DNA of 64,000 nt, taken from assembly GCF_000428065.1 (NCBI RefSeq), contig NZ_ATZF01000015.1:155-64154 (forward strand). Reading direction: 5' to 3'. The stretch comes from Shimazuella kribbensis DSM 45090. Lineage in GTDB: Bacteria; Bacillota; Bacilli; Thermoactinomycetales; Thermoactinomycetaceae. The notes below the pieces were generated by a model. It did not search any database. It was not told where the DNA came from and saw only the letters and a list, made by a program, of their open reading frames with translations. Both the position numbers and the translations under genes were made by a program. This document shows positions 36,701 to 46,080 of this stretch, in pieces; positions within the stretch are counted from its first letter, which is position 1, and each line of letters begins with the position of its first letter.

Positions 36701-36960
36701 TTGATAGCTTCTGCTGGTTCAAATGTGGTGAGATAGTCCAATTGAAAAGTAGCCAATCCATACCTCCCAAAAAGAGAGGTACTTTTAGGGTCTCTTTCAT
36801 CTTTCGGTACAAGATCCCCAGTGACAGGTACGGTATACGTATTCGATTTTTTTAATGTAGGTTCATCTTTGATCTCTGCCGCATCAGTTGAAGAAGAAAC
36901 AGCCAACATAAACACAAACACACTAAGCAATGCGAAGACTATTCGTTTCCATTGTCCCAT
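33778..36960 (-). CDS. Large polytopic channel protein (VirB6/TcpH/ConG-like)
   Basis: 1060 residues. A signal peptide, then an extracytoplasmic loop, then about eight membrane segments to residue ~480 (including the WKMLLPGSGLKC and GLMIALKEF regions). A long cytoplasmic, Ala/Gln-rich C-terminal region follows. Near residues 735-805 a unit beginning NKNAIG..V occurs three times with the pattern (A/S)F..FR.Q.QNKNAIG. Tail: T/P/G-rich. In Tcp/Con systems this protein forms the inner membrane channel and interacts with the VirB4 and coupling ATPases. Confidence 0.8.
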   Translation of the reverse strand: MGQWKRIVFALLSVFVFMLAVSSSTDAAEIKDEPTLKKSNTYTVPVTGDLVPKDERDPKSTSLFGRYGLATFQLDYLTTFEPAEAIKENCGFSWKMLLPGSGLKCAASVADKKFDDSVGKYLDVNFYINVYNTMLWQNYITAAFALVKFVSWAFTLEIITIMLNAYKQAMLSLQKLLWEPMMYMMWAVAVAWMIYYWISGKKTKLWSTFINSLIIIALSATVFTQLPTFLQTVSNASTDVSITILSGLVGQDPSKELNEATPSTHRDVALRQMNDSMNGILLDLPYILINFGNPNIANKIGIDGLLKKGYDFGSVDRSNYLKERYDAFKKENNKDAMKQMQWMTAEKAPQRLANTVVIMLFAFATGVCFCIIAALTIIWQFIALGRGLLAALYLLISLWPEYGMKEAFLWLWSMIQALFMKVFYSIILAIYIIMVVALAAEVEEMGFLLLWLLAIGMFIGLMIALKEFRQKLESIPFGNGVFGKGATNEAENVLKKGAELGLAAAGIGAAVAATAAGQPHLARMAMNVANKGIGGAIKGEATKQFGGGDGSLAQKVQKNRAERKERNTAEAEYQERTSGLNPEDRALANHIRDVSGIDVTTDEGRALLNKAAPTFADNNAAALNRIGQHNLAQRMAKEMPRHMPPPGSLQHEMLARKFGEENVEMWREANANEWESVETKLSAYNNLSAKEKVTTAKPTMTNAGVQKQFEKLQLGNRLNDDVYQIQKNAVGNQVLADFNDFRQQLQNKNAIGDHVLANFSSFREQIQNKNAIGQQVYESFKQHVANTGTVVLDLNQMNIPSMGAMGSVGDKSLNVKVTGNLKQHLPNNAEEAQKVFDTVQKQIYEQLRTEGIHPDKIEKPVTVNVDMPVAGGTFGTQKVEVVVDKVNTGGGSGGSNAELDASVLRDQISHILSSASTSQNITPPGKIELASNFIIKYAGIGDNTNVVELSGNIVSELQKNHNFVKSNPDASVDGFAPSQVFTDFLGIELNSLEEQIRHMQKDLKLKANTLGNATQSFLADMTDAMGAINEIKTNAEKSGNTSKTRKTPPTPPSGGGSTET

Positions 36961-36974
36961 AAACTCACTCCTCT

Positions 36975-39398
36975 CTAGATGCCCCCTTCAGACACCACTT
37001 TCGACGCTTCACTTGCTTCAGGTTTGGTATTAAAGAGTTCAACTAGATCTTTTTCAGGAGTGATGAACTGAATAAAGCCGCTTCTACCTTCTAGATCTTT
37101 CATGTATCCATATCCAGATAACGCTTTACTCCGTCTTTGCTGAAGGACGTTTCGCAAACCTTCATCATTCACATCTAAGTTAAGTGCCTCAATTGCCAAA
37201 GTGGTTTCGTTTTCATCACTTGTACCTAAACAAACATAAACACTCACGTTGTTTAAGATTTCGTTGTCGATATCAGAAGGATTCTGGGTAGCAAACCAAA
37301 TACCAGCGTTTGCTGATCGTCCAGCACGCTCCAAACGATTGGCAAGTGATTTTCCTTGATCCGTACGTAACCAAATCCAGGCCTCATCGAGGGCCGCAAC
37401 ACGGAAACCTCCACCTGTTCCCCGCAGTACAAACTGTTCTGCCAAAATCGCTGTCATAGACATAACTGCAACGGAAGCTTCTTGGCGTAATCCATTTGGC
37501 CTTTGTTTCTCAGGCGGCAGTTCTAGACCTTCTAACTGCAAAAGAATAATTCCGCTATCTGGTACCCGGACCCCGTCTCCTTCACCAAAAACCAACTTAC
37601 CAAGTGGCAGGCGGGCGATACGCATCAAATACTCAGCGAGATCTCGTCCATCCTCATCTTTGTGTAATTCTTCCACCATTTTAGCCATACTAGGTTGATC
37701 ATGTTTCAATGCACGTTCCGCGGCAGATAAGAGCATATTCTTGTCTCCACGAGAGAGATTCCCTTCAAACTGTGAAATAACAGAAACGGCGATTTCACTA
37801 GCAAACTCTGCGTCATGCCCTAATAGTTGAAACGGATCCAGTGCTCCTGGATTTTGACGTCCATCTAACTTCAACACGTGGACACGATCCTCTAAACCTG
37901 GTAAACGGCCGACCCAGTGACTTCGCTCTCCCTTTGGATCAACGACAAAGACACGAGCACCCCAGAAAAGTGCCGTTTTGTGAATGAGGTTGTTCAAGGT
38001 ATGAGACTTACCAGAACCAAGAGTACCGGTAATAACCATCGAAGCATTTTGGTTAATCTGCGGCCCACGCTCTGGATTTATTTTCACAACAGAGCCACGG
38101 CGGGTCAATCCAACTGGTACACCATTTGGATCACCCAATATCTCTGATGCACCGGGCATAACAATGGAAGCTGCCACTTCTGGCAACATTTTTTTGACAT
38201 ATCCTCGAGCAGGATAACGATCATTCGGAAGCCATGCTTCAAAAAGGTTGCGTTGTTCTCCAGTAGGTCTAGCTGCAACAAACCCTTTACGGTCAAAGAA
38301 ATTAATCACTTGTTCCGAGCGGCTGTTGACTTCATCTTGATCATCGCCATCTACTACAAACATCACTCGACTATCAAGGATAGGTGGACGATTTTTCTTC
38401 AATTCAAACTCTAAACCTTCTGCCATCGATTCTTGTTGTTGAAGATCGAGTGGAACTTGATCTACTTGTCCGATGTGGGAAGTAGCATCTTTGATATCTT
38501 TTCGTTTTCGAGAAACCTGGCTTGTCGCTTGTTTGTTGGCAATCATCTTCCAACGGAACATGCCTTCGACAGGAAAATCAAATTCACTGGATAGCTGATG
38601 GAATAACTCTGAACCAGGGGAGTATATCTCATCTGGAAACGCACCCAGTGTAATAAAACTAACAAATCGACTTTCGTGTTCTTGATCACAAAGCACATAT
38701 CGATAACTGTAGGCACGTCTTCCTTCTGCAAGCCAAGTATAATCATGTGATCCCTTCGGCCAAACATTTCGCAATGTCTGGGGCAGAGGTTTCAGCGGCA
38801 TTCCACGATAAAAATGGTGACGATAAAAATCAGCGATCTCATGCTCTAGTAGAGGATCGAGTCGACTGAGGGACCCAGCTCGGTCTTCAAATGCGCGTTT
38901 GGACCATGCATAATCAAATGATTTATCAAATGCATGCTCTTTTTCTTCTTTAAAAACTTTTTTGCGGAGACCAAGGAAACCTTCTAAGGTACGCATCGGA
39001 ATCCCAAAGGTTTGTGTAATCCATTTGTAGTTATGAGGCATGGGGAGAGGCAGTTCAAAAGCAACAATGAAATCATAATCAGGCAGAGTCCCGCGCTCGA
39101 TCAGGTTAAGCCATGTATTCATCGACTCATAAGCTTTATCCCGGCGACCTGCGTCTACTGTATTTACCAATCGATCAAGATAATCAACCCAGTTGAAACG
39201 ACGTCGTATCATCCACATCTGAGCATGTAAACCTGGTTCTTGGATTTGCCGGAAAAACTGAGTAGCCTGCATCCATTCATTCTTTTTCCCATCAATAGAA
39301 AGCGGCGAATATGAAAAAGGGATGACCCGGTAAAAAGCCCAGGGTCGTCCTTCAATAAATGCAACATTCTTTTCAATCTGTGTCGGTATCGGTAGCAT
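36975..39398 (-). CDS. VirB4-like secretion ATPase (TcpF/ConE-like)
   Basis: 807 residues from ATG 39398 (GGAGGGATCAAACACT); a TTG 6 codons upstream is also possible. An N-terminal VirB4 domain precedes the ATPase with Walker A TGTLGSGKSHT near residue 465, Walker B FRVAALDEAWIWL near 670 and the IWFATQNPSDIDN motif. It powers assembly or transport in Gram-positive conjugation. It overlaps the TcpE-like gene by 26 bases. Confidence 0.9.
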   Translation of the reverse strand: MLPIPTQIEKNVAFIEGRPWAFYRVIPFSYSPLSIDGKKNEWMQATQFFRQIQEPGLHAQMWMIRRRFNWVDYLDRLVNTVDAGRRDKAYESMNTWLNLIERGTLPDYDFIVAFELPLPMPHNYKWITQTFGIPMRTLEGFLGLRKKVFKEEKEHAFDKSFDYAWSKRAFEDRAGSLSRLDPLLEHEIADFYRHHFYRGMPLKPLPQTLRNVWPKGSHDYTWLAEGRRAYSYRYVLCDQEHESRFVSFITLGAFPDEIYSPGSELFHQLSSEFDFPVEGMFRWKMIANKQATSQVSRKRKDIKDATSHIGQVDQVPLDLQQQESMAEGLEFELKKNRPPILDSRVMFVVDGDDQDEVNSRSEQVINFFDRKGFVAARPTGEQRNLFEAWLPNDRYPARGYVKKMLPEVAASIVMPGASEILGDPNGVPVGLTRRGSVVKINPERGPQINQNASMVITGTLGSGKSHTLNNLIHKTALFWGARVFVVDPKGERSHWVGRLPGLEDRVHVLKLDGRQNPGALDPFQLLGHDAEFASEIAVSVISQFEGNLSRGDKNMLLSAAERALKHDQPSMAKMVEELHKDEDGRDLAEYLMRIARLPLGKLVFGEGDGVRVPDSGIILLQLEGLELPPEKQRPNGLRQEASVAVMSMTAILAEQFVLRGTGGGFRVAALDEAWIWLRTDQGKSLANRLERAGRSANAGIWFATQNPSDIDNEILNNVSVYVCLGTSDENETTLAIEALNLDVNDEGLRNVLQQRRSKALSGYGYMKDLEGRSGFIQFITPEKDLVELFNTKPEASEASKVVSEGGI

Positions 39399-39783
39399 AG
39401 TGTTTGATCCCTCCAACCATCTTGGTTAGGTGGTAAGTTGCTTCTTCTGTTATAGGTGGAATGGGGACCCCTCTTGACCACAATTTGTGTGATAATGCAA
39501 AAGTCAATGAGCTCCAGAAATATTGATAAGGGGGTCTTCCTTCCAAATCTACACGAGAGAGTAACCAAGCAGCACCAAAAGGTATAAGCGCATAGCGGAA
39601 AACAAATGGAATTGCGGCTATCACCGCAAATTGAGACATGAATAAAAAGAACATTTCAAATAATACAACAATCAGAAGTTCCGATAAACTGACTGGTATA
39701 GGGAGTCGAAAACGTTCGATATGGTAAAAAACTTTCTTTAAACCCCATACCGCATCAAATGTGATGATTCGCTCCGGTCTCAT
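39373..39783 (-). CDS. TcpE/PrgI-like small membrane protein
   Basis: 136 residues. Two adjacent hydrophobic segments at ~35-75, then GRPPYQYFWSSLTFAL in the cytoplasmic part, matching the TcpE family (conjugation proteins that sit beside VirB4). GGAGGGACATAA precedes the ATG; the 1-base spacing to the TcpD-like gene implies coupling. Confidence 0.8.
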   Translation of the reverse strand: MRPERIITFDAVWGLKKVFYHIERFRLPIPVSLSELLIVVLFEMFFLFMSQFAVIAAIPFVFRYALIPFGAAWLLSRVDLEGRPPYQYFWSSLTFALSHKLWSRGVPIPPITEEATYHLTKMVGGIKHYATDTDTD

Positions 39784-40035
39784 TTATGTCCCTCCACCTG
39801 CTCCAGTTGTTCCTTCGAAGATTTTTTGGATTGCAGATGCTAAATTGTTTAACAAACCTTGACCACTTTCTAGTGTAAAGAGATAAAGAATACCAGCTAC
39901 TACAATCCCGCCAAATAATGGCATGATCTGCCCATTCATCCATGCGCGCAGACCAAGAATAACAAGAGCTGCCAAAATAACCAAACCAGCTTGATCCAAT
40001 ATCCAGTTTGCCGCATTTGCAAACATATTTTCCAT
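39784..40035 (-). CDS. TcpD-like small membrane protein
   Basis: 83 residues with two hydrophobic segments (~12-30, ~36-55) and a Gly-rich end. Size, topology and position between TcpC and TcpE homologues match TcpD/ConC-type proteins of Gram-positive conjugation systems. Confidence 0.7.
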   Translation of the reverse strand: MENMFANAANWILDQAGLVILAALVILGLRAWMNGQIMPLFGGIVVAGILYLFTLESGQGLLNNLASAIQKIFEGTTGAGGGT

Positions 40036-40051
40036 TGTATATCCTCCTTTA

Positions 40052-41020
40052 TTAGTCGATGGAACGAATGTACCATTGACCGTTTTTCTCTTCTAAAGTC
40101 ATATGATAATCTAGCTGAAATTCCATGTTATTCGAATCTTTCATCGAAATAACCACTTTTACTTTTAAAGGATTATCCGACAATGCTGTAATAGACTGAA
40201 CTCCTACAAACTTGGCATTTAATTTTTCTTCCCAATCCGTACTTGCTATTTGTTTCCCATCAAACATATAACGTCTTGTTCCTTCAGAGTTACCTTCTAA
40301 CCAATCTGTAAAGAAACTATCAAGCATCGTTTTAATGGCAGCTTGTTTGGCATTAATATCGATCGGGTCAGGTTCTTCTTCCTGTTTGGCAACACCTTTG
40401 GGTTCAGCTATCAACGATGGCAGAGATGAAACTTGCCATGTATTTCCTGATTTTTCGACTGGTAGAGAGAGGAAAAGTGTCTTATCATCGGATGTTTGCA
40501 TCCGAGCAATAATTTGTACTTTATTTGCTTTTTGATCGATCCATTTGGATTGCCAAATATCTACTTCTGTCGTACTTACCCCTTTAAATGTCTGTTCGCC
40601 TCCCTTAGGTGGTGTGGTAGACGTATTTGGAGGGGTAGTAGACGTATTTGGAGGAGTAGTTTGTTGGGAACCAGCAGGCGGATCGGTAACGGATGTATCG
40701 TCCACAATCCTCAAATCAGCATTTCTATTAATATAATCATACAATACAGGCGTTACAAAAGGTTGCAGGTTTTCAATCCGATCCTCATCACGCAGGTCAG
40801 GATTGAGATTGTACCAATTTTGTAAAAATAATTTCACTACACTCTTGGCTGTATCTGGCACTTCATTGGTTGTGGATGTCTGCTGTTGTACAACTGGTTT
40901 ATTTAAATTAGTCAGTACATTAAAAACGATCACCACATTTCCAATCAAGAAGATCACCAATACAAAGTAAATAAAAATTCTTCCAATTGCTTTCATTCGT
41001 TCATTTAAAGTTGGGTTCAA
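40052..41020 (-). CDS. TcpC/ConB-like conjugation protein (VirB8-like fold)
   Basis: 322 residues, first gene of the operon. One N-terminal membrane segment (~14-36), then two NTF2-like domains joined by a Pro/Thr linker containing the repeated TTPPNTS unit. The first domain begins VKLFLQNWYNLNP; the second has FFTDWLEGNSEGTRRYM. TcpC of pCW3 and ConB of ICEBs1 have this double VirB8-like arrangement and connect channel parts on the outer face of the membrane. Confidence 0.85.
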   Translation of the reverse strand: MNPTLNERMKAIGRIFIYFVLVIFLIGNVVIVFNVLTNLNKPVVQQQTSTTNEVPDTAKSVVKLFLQNWYNLNPDLRDEDRIENLQPFVTPVLYDYINRNADLRIVDDTSVTDPPAGSQQTTPPNTSTTPPNTSTTPPKGGEQTFKGVSTTEVDIWQSKWIDQKANKVQIIARMQTSDDKTLFLSLPVEKSGNTWQVSSLPSLIAEPKGVAKQEEEPDPIDINAKQAAIKTMLDSFFTDWLEGNSEGTRRYMFDGKQIASTDWEEKLNAKFVGVQSITALSDNPLKVKVVISMKDSNNMEFQLDYHMTLEEKNGQWYIRSID

Positions 41021-41497
41021 GGTAATCCCCTCCCATTTAAACCGATGTCTGATGATGAATCATTAGTTCTACCGATATTTTATAACATTCATTTCAAGTT
41101 GACTACATGATTCAAAAAAAGAAGCAAGTTATATCGATTGATAATTGTGGAAAAATAGGGTCTAGACGGAAGAATGAATTAATCCTTTAATTAAAGATAT
41201 TAAATTTTTAAGTAATTCATTTGAAATAGTGCCTCACTCCCACCTAGTTAAAAGAGAGAACCAAAATCAGTTAACACTTGGTAGTCCTAACTCATTCCCC
41301 AGACAAATGGATGTCTAAATATGGTAAATACTCTTTTTCCTTAGAGTAATATCATTGTTTGTAGTATAAGGCAATTTATAAGACTTTGTCTATCTAAAAG
41401 AAAAAGACTAATTTTATATTTTTTAATTAAAATTGTTCAAAGGGGAAAATCTATGTTAATTTTGTCTAATTTGTTAAATCATTGGAAGCACTTACAT
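41021..41497. other. 477-base stretch without a gene
   Basis: AT-rich DNA upstream of the secretion operon and downstream of ywiB. A TTATAAAAT box near 41075 (minus strand) could be a -10, but no spaced -35 is convincing. There is no hairpin, no oriT-like inverted repeat and no relaxase remnant. Confidence 0.4.
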
Positions 41498-41896
41498 TTA
41501 CCATTTTAACTCTAATTGGTATTCTCCTAAAGTCGTTTGATTCGTCTGCTTCAACGAAAATTGGCAAAAAATATAGTCTAAGCCTCTTTTGTATTGATGC
41601 GTCTGCACAAGTAACTCCAGTTGACCCCCTGGTACCTCCATAAGACATTTTGTTATTTCATTCATTACATAGGTTTGTTCATAACGGATAGCACCCATTC
41701 GCAAAACAATCATATGATCATCAAATGCAAGTATTCTTACATCTGAGACATCCTTGTTTGATCCTTCTTGATAAAAGATTTGCATTTCATCTTCCATTTC
41801 GACAAATTCAGCATCTACTTGCTGTTCGATTATATCTGGATGATCTACTCCTGCATTATGTATCGTTGACCTGATGAATAATTTTTTTTTCATCAT
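41498..41896 (-). CDS. ywiB: DUF1934 protein, YwiB-like
   Basis: 132 residues, lipocalin-like beta-barrel pattern; DUF1934 proteins such as B. subtilis YwiB are of this size. Context supports the call: speE, speB and ywiB occur near each other in Bacillus chromosomes. GGGTGAA precedes the ATG. Function unknown. Confidence 0.75.
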   Translation of the reverse strand: MMKKKLFIRSTIHNAGVDHPDIIEQQVDAEFVEMEDEMQIFYQEGSNKDVSDVRILAFDDHMIVLRMGAIRYEQTYVMNEITKCLMEVPGGQLELLVQTHQYKRGLDYIFCQFSLKQTNQTTLGEYQLELKW

Positions 41897-41939
41897 TTCA
41901 CCCTTTCTATCTATTAAAAGAATAGGGCTGGTGACAGCC

Positions 41940-42812
41940 CTATTTTATAAAACCTAAAAGCATCTCGCGAATGATTTTTGCAGCTGTAATGGGGGTTTTT
42001 TCGGTTGGATCATAGGCAGGGGCTACTTCGACTAAATCCGCTCCTACTACTTTGACCCCGGAGCGGGAGATACCATGAATCGCTTGAAGCAGTTCTCGGG
42101 TCGTAATGCCGCCAGGTTCAGGTGTCCCAGTACCTGGAGCATGAGCTGGGTCGAGCACATCGATATCTATTGTTACATACACAGGCCGTCCTGCAAGAGT
42201 TGGCAACACTTGTTGCAGGGGTTCCCATACATCAAAAGGATAAAAATGAATCCCAGCTGACTTGGTATATGCAACTTCTTCTTTCGTCATCGAGCGAATA
42301 CCAAATTGATAAACATTTTCTCCGCCAATTAACTCCGATATTTTGTATAAAGGAGTAGCGTGAGAATAAATCTCTCCCTCATAATCCGTACGCAGATCTG
42401 CATGTCCATCAAAATGCAGGACTGCCAAATCGGGATACTTTTTGGCGATTTGTTCCACTACAGGCCATGTTACTAAATGTTCCCCGCCCATACCGATAGG
42501 AACTTTCCCCAAAGCTAAAACTTGACTTACAAAATCACCAATTTGGCGCAAGCTTTTTTCTGGATTTCCAAAGGCAAGTGGAATATCTCCCGCATCATAA
42601 TAATGGATCTCTGTTAATTCACGCCCAAGATAATGACTGTATTCTTCATGCACCAAAGAAGATTCTCGAATACGGCTTGGACCAAATCGAGAACCAGCTC
42701 GAAAGCTAACTGTCCAATCCATCGGCATACCATATAACACAGCAGCAGATTTTTCTATATCATTGGTTGAACCAATAAATACATTCCCTGCGTATGTCTC
42801 ATCAAACCTCAT
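41940..42812 (-). CDS. speB: Agmatinase
   Basis: 290 residues. Ureohydrolase metal motifs GGEHLV, HFDGHADLR and TIDIDVLDPAHAPGTGTPEPGG-type segment (the dimanganese ligands). It splits agmatine into putrescine and urea, giving the substrate of the adjacent spermidine synthase. Six bases separate it from speE, so the two form an operon for polyamine synthesis. Confidence 0.95.
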   Translation of the reverse strand: MRFDETYAGNVFIGSTNDIEKSAAVLYGMPMDWTVSFRAGSRFGPSRIRESSLVHEEYSHYLGRELTEIHYYDAGDIPLAFGNPEKSLRQIGDFVSQVLALGKVPIGMGGEHLVTWPVVEQIAKKYPDLAVLHFDGHADLRTDYEGEIYSHATPLYKISELIGGENVYQFGIRSMTKEEVAYTKSAGIHFYPFDVWEPLQQVLPTLAGRPVYVTIDIDVLDPAHAPGTGTPEPGGITTRELLQAIHGISRSGVKVVGADLVEVAPAYDPTEKTPITAAKIIREMLLGFIK

Positions 42813-42818
42813 ACGTCA

Positions 42819-43661
42819 TTACTCCTTACCCTCTGTCAATTCCTGAACAAACACTGGTAATTGAAAGAGAGATTTATGCATACTTGGTTGATAGTATTTG
42901 GTTTCTAGTTTTACAAATTGAGTTTCCTTTACTTCCAATGGATCATATTGTTTGGAGCCGATCGTAAAACTCCACAAGCCACTTGGGTAGGTAGGAATAC
43001 TGGCAGTATAAAGACGAGTGATAGGAAAAGTACTAGATATATCTGCGAAGACTTGACGTATAAGGTCTCGGTTAAACCATGGTGATTCGGTTTGCGCTAC
43101 CATAATACCGTCTGATTTTAACGCTTCTGACACCTTTTGATAAAATGGTTTTTGAAAAAGTCCAATGGCCGGCCCAACAGGCTCCGTGGAATCGATCAAA
43201 ACAACATCATATGTGTCTGGATTTTCTTCGATATGACGAATACCATCTACCACTTGAATATCTACACGTGAATCTGATAATCCAGAGGCTATAGCAGGAA
43301 AATACTCTTTCGAAGCTTCAATTACTCTTCCATCGATTTCCGCTAGTACAACACGTTCTACAGAAGGATGTTTCAGCACTTCACGCACCACCCCGCCATC
43401 TCCACCACCAACTATTAGTACCTGTTTTGGATTCGGATGAGTGTGTAAAGCGACATGAGATATCATCTCATGATAAACAAATTCGTCTTTATCTGTGGTC
43501 ATTACCATTCCATCTAATACAAGCAAATTACCAAATTGATGTGTTTCTACGACATCTAATGTTTGAAATGGGGTTACTTCTGAATGAAGTGTTCTTTTAA
43601 TTTTTGTTGTAATTCCGTGATGCTTTGTTTGTTTTTCTGTGTACCAAAGTTCCATATCCAT
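42819..43661 (-). CDS. speE: Spermidine synthase
   Basis: 280 residues. The SAM-methyltransferase-like fold has [15 protein letters not shown] and the DSTEPVGPA segment typical of aminopropyltransferases. It transfers the aminopropyl group of decarboxylated SAM to putrescine. A weak AGAAGGG site precedes the ATG at 43661; the ATG two codons later is an alternative. Confidence 0.95.
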   Translation of the reverse strand: MDMELWYTEKQTKHHGITTKIKRTLHSEVTPFQTLDVVETHQFGNLLVLDGMVMTTDKDEFVYHEMISHVALHTHPNPKQVLIVGGGDGGVVREVLKHPSVERVVLAEIDGRVIEASKEYFPAIASGLSDSRVDIQVVDGIRHIEENPDTYDVVLIDSTEPVGPAIGLFQKPFYQKVSEALKSDGIMVAQTESPWFNRDLIRQVFADISSTFPITRLYTASIPTYPSGLWSFTIGSKQYDPLEVKETQFVKLETKYYQPSMHKSLFQLPVFVQELTEGKE

Positions 43662-43821
43662 TATGTAATGTATCCCTTCTGTTTATAAGGTTTTTCTCTT
43701 ATCCTAACCAATTTTTCCAGAAAATCTCCTCCATCCCTCATTCGAACAGGATTTGATAGGGGATTTGGATTCAAATATGCAGGCTGAGATAAAATTTATA
43801 CTTTCTAATTCATCAAAAGAT

Positions 43822-43851
43822 GAATGATCTTCCTCTTTTTCCCACAAACTA
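43822..43851 (+). promoter_or_regulatory. Candidate forespore (sigma-G/F) promoter of pbpG
   Basis: GAATG (43822-43826), 18 bases, CAAACTA (43845-43851). The sigma-G pattern is GMATR-N18-CATNNTA, so one -10 base differs. It lies about 45 bases before the chosen start and supports start 43897 over the upstream TTG, which would overlap the promoter. Confidence 0.45.
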
Positions 43852-43896
43852 GGCTTGATGTTTTACGACAATGGTTGCGGAAAAGAGGAATACAGC

Positions 43897-45921
43897 ATGC
43901 AGAGTGACTCTTACTCTATTGATGACTTCACATGGTTCAAACGTCTCAAACAAATGAAATCTTTCTTCCGTTTGCTTCTTCTGATTGGGGTTGGATGCTG
44001 TCTTTGTTTACTCTTGCTCGTTCTTTACTTAAAATCCAAACCACTGCCGCCACCTGATATTGGGGCATCTAGTATGATCTACGATGATCAAGATAAACCA
44101 ATGGATCGCATCGATAATGGTGAGCTTCGTGAACCTGTTCAATTGAATAAAATCCCCAAACCGCTTGTACAAGCAACACTTGCCGTAGAAGATCAAAACT
44201 TCTACCATCATTTTGGATTCTCTATCAAAGGCATCCTTCGAGCTGCCTTGGTAAATTTTAAAGCTGGTCGCGTAACGCAAGGTGCAAGTACAATCACTCA
44301 GCAACTAGCAAGAAATCTCTACCTCACTCATGATCGCACATGGAGCAGAAAAATAAAAGAAGCATTACTCACGATTCAACTCGAGCTTCATTATAGTAAA
44401 CAAGAAATTTTAGAGATGTACCTCAATAAGATTTATTATGGCAACGGAGCATATGGCGTAAATCGAGCTTCACAAATCTACTTCCATCAACCTGTAGAAA
44501 AATTAAATCTTTCCCAATGTGCCTTTTTAGTAGGAATACCAAGAGGACCAGCATACTATTCACCATACGAACATTTTCAACGGGCTAAGCAAAGACAGCA
44601 AATCATTCTTAATCTCATGTCTCAAAACCATATGATCACAAAACAAGCTGCTAAAGATGCCTCAAAAGTAAAATTAGCCATTCATAGTCCTACCAAATTG
44701 GAGAAACAAAAAGCAAATTACTTTCGAGATTATATCATTCGCACCGCGGTCAACCAATATGGTCTTGATGAAAGCTGGGTACGCAGTGGTGGTCTGAAAA
44801 TATATACCACCCTAAATCAAAACATGCAAAAAGATGCGGAAAAAGCAGTAACTCAAACTCTGGAGGATCACGCTGAGTTACAGGGTTCATTATTATCTGT
44901 AGATCCTAGAAATGGACATATCAAAGCAATGGTAGGTGGAAGGGACTACCAATCTTCGCCATACAATCGTGTCTTTTCACATCGGCAACCAGGGTCATCA
45001 TTTAAACCTATTTTATATTTGAGTGCGTTGGAACATGGCTTTACACCCATAACGAAAATTATGAGTCAACCCACCTCTTTTACATTTGGAAATAGTGTCT
45101 ACAAACCTAGCAATTACCAACAAAGCTATGCCAATCGCCCGATTACTTTACGTGAAGCTATTGCAAAATCAGATAACATTTACGCAGTGTCTACAGAATT
45201 CCAAGTAGGAATGGACAAAGAAGTAGAAATGGCAAAACGCCTTGGTATAACCAGCGATTTATCTGAAACACCATCCCTTGCACTTGGGAGTTACCCGGTC
45301 ACTCCCTTTGAGATGACTGGTGCATACACAGCATTTGCCGCAAATGGAAATCGACAGGAGCTCTTTGGTATACGTAAAATAACGACATCTGATGGCGCTA
45401 TCATCATCTCCAACGAACCAAAAACTACCTCTGTAACTACACCAGAAAATGCTTTTCTCTTAACTAATTTATTGAGTTCTGTTTTTCAAACAGGAGGAAC
45501 AGGTCACCGAGTAAAACAGATGTTTTCTGGGGCTGGTGCAGGAAAAACAGGTACTACCAATACAGATGGATGGCTGATTGGATATAATCCAAACCTGTTG
45601 ACTACCGTTTGGGTTGGATATGACCGAGGCAAATCGCTCCCACATGACGAAGCAAGGCTGTCTCAATTTATTTGGGGTAGATACATGCGACAAGTAGCAA
45701 CTTATAAACCTTTAGGGTTGTTCACTATCCCAGATGGTGTGAAAGCTGTTTATGTTGACGAGGATTCTGGTTATCTTGCCAACGAAAATTGTCCGCATCA
45801 AAAGATGGAGTATTTTGTGGAAGGAACCGAACCTACTATAGCATGCCCTACTCACAATCCAGAGAAATCCTCATCTGACTCGCTTATCAAACAATTTGCA
45901 GAATGGTTGGGCTTCGAGTAA
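43897..45921 (+). CDS. pbpG: Class A penicillin-binding protein (PbpG/PBP2d-like)
   Basis: 674 residues from ATG 43897 with AGAGGA 7 bases upstream. One N-terminal membrane anchor; GT51 transglycosylase motifs EDQNFYHHFG and RKIKEALLTIQLE; transpeptidase motifs PGSSFKP (SxxK), KSDN (SxN) and GKTGTT (KTG). The neighbourhood speE/ywhD is that of B. subtilis pbpG (ywhE), a forespore class A PBP for germ-wall synthesis; a candidate sigma-G promoter agrees. Strong terminator at 45943-45986. Confidence 0.9.
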   Translation: MQSDSYSIDDFTWFKRLKQMKSFFRLLLLIGVGCCLCLLLLVLYLKSKPLPPPDIGASSMIYDDQDKPMDRIDNGELREPVQLNKIPKPLVQATLAVEDQNFYHHFGFSIKGILRAALVNFKAGRVTQGASTITQQLARNLYLTHDRTWSRKIKEALLTIQLELHYSKQEILEMYLNKIYYGNGAYGVNRASQIYFHQPVEKLNLSQCAFLVGIPRGPAYYSPYEHFQRAKQRQQIILNLMSQNHMITKQAAKDASKVKLAIHSPTKLEKQKANYFRDYIIRTAVNQYGLDESWVRSGGLKIYTTLNQNMQKDAEKAVTQTLEDHAELQGSLLSVDPRNGHIKAMVGGRDYQSSPYNRVFSHRQPGSSFKPILYLSALEHGFTPITKIMSQPTSFTFGNSVYKPSNYQQSYANRPITLREAIAKSDNIYAVSTEFQVGMDKEVEMAKRLGITSDLSETPSLALGSYPVTPFEMTGAYTAFAANGNRQELFGIRKITTSDGAIIISNEPKTTSVTTPENAFLLTNLLSSVFQTGGTGHRVKQMFSGAGAGKTGTTNTDGWLIGYNPNLLTTVWVGYDRGKSLPHDEARLSQFIWGRYMRQVATYKPLGLFTIPDGVKAVYVDEDSGYLANENCPHQKMEYFVEGTEPTIACPTHNPEKSSSDSLIKQFAEWLGFE

Positions 45922-45942
45922 TAACCACTCTACATGACAATC

Positions 45943-45986
45943 AAAAAAGGCGGCTCCACCCATTGGGATGGAAGTCCGCCTTTTTT
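45943..45986. terminator. Terminator of pbpG
   Basis: AAAAAAGGCGG pairs with CCGCCTTTTTT around a partly paired loop. Confidence 0.85.
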
Positions 45987-46080
45987 GTGTCCTAGTAAGG
46001 TTCCAAACATTGTAATCCTATCACAATGAAAATAACTTACAATACTTTCTAATACTTGTTCATAATTTCGTCACTTATTC

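Noticed and set aside
31755-41020. A complete integrative conjugative element
   Set aside because: No integrase, att duplication, relaxase, oriT or CwlT-like hydrolase is visible; the flanking genes are ordinary chromosomal genes.
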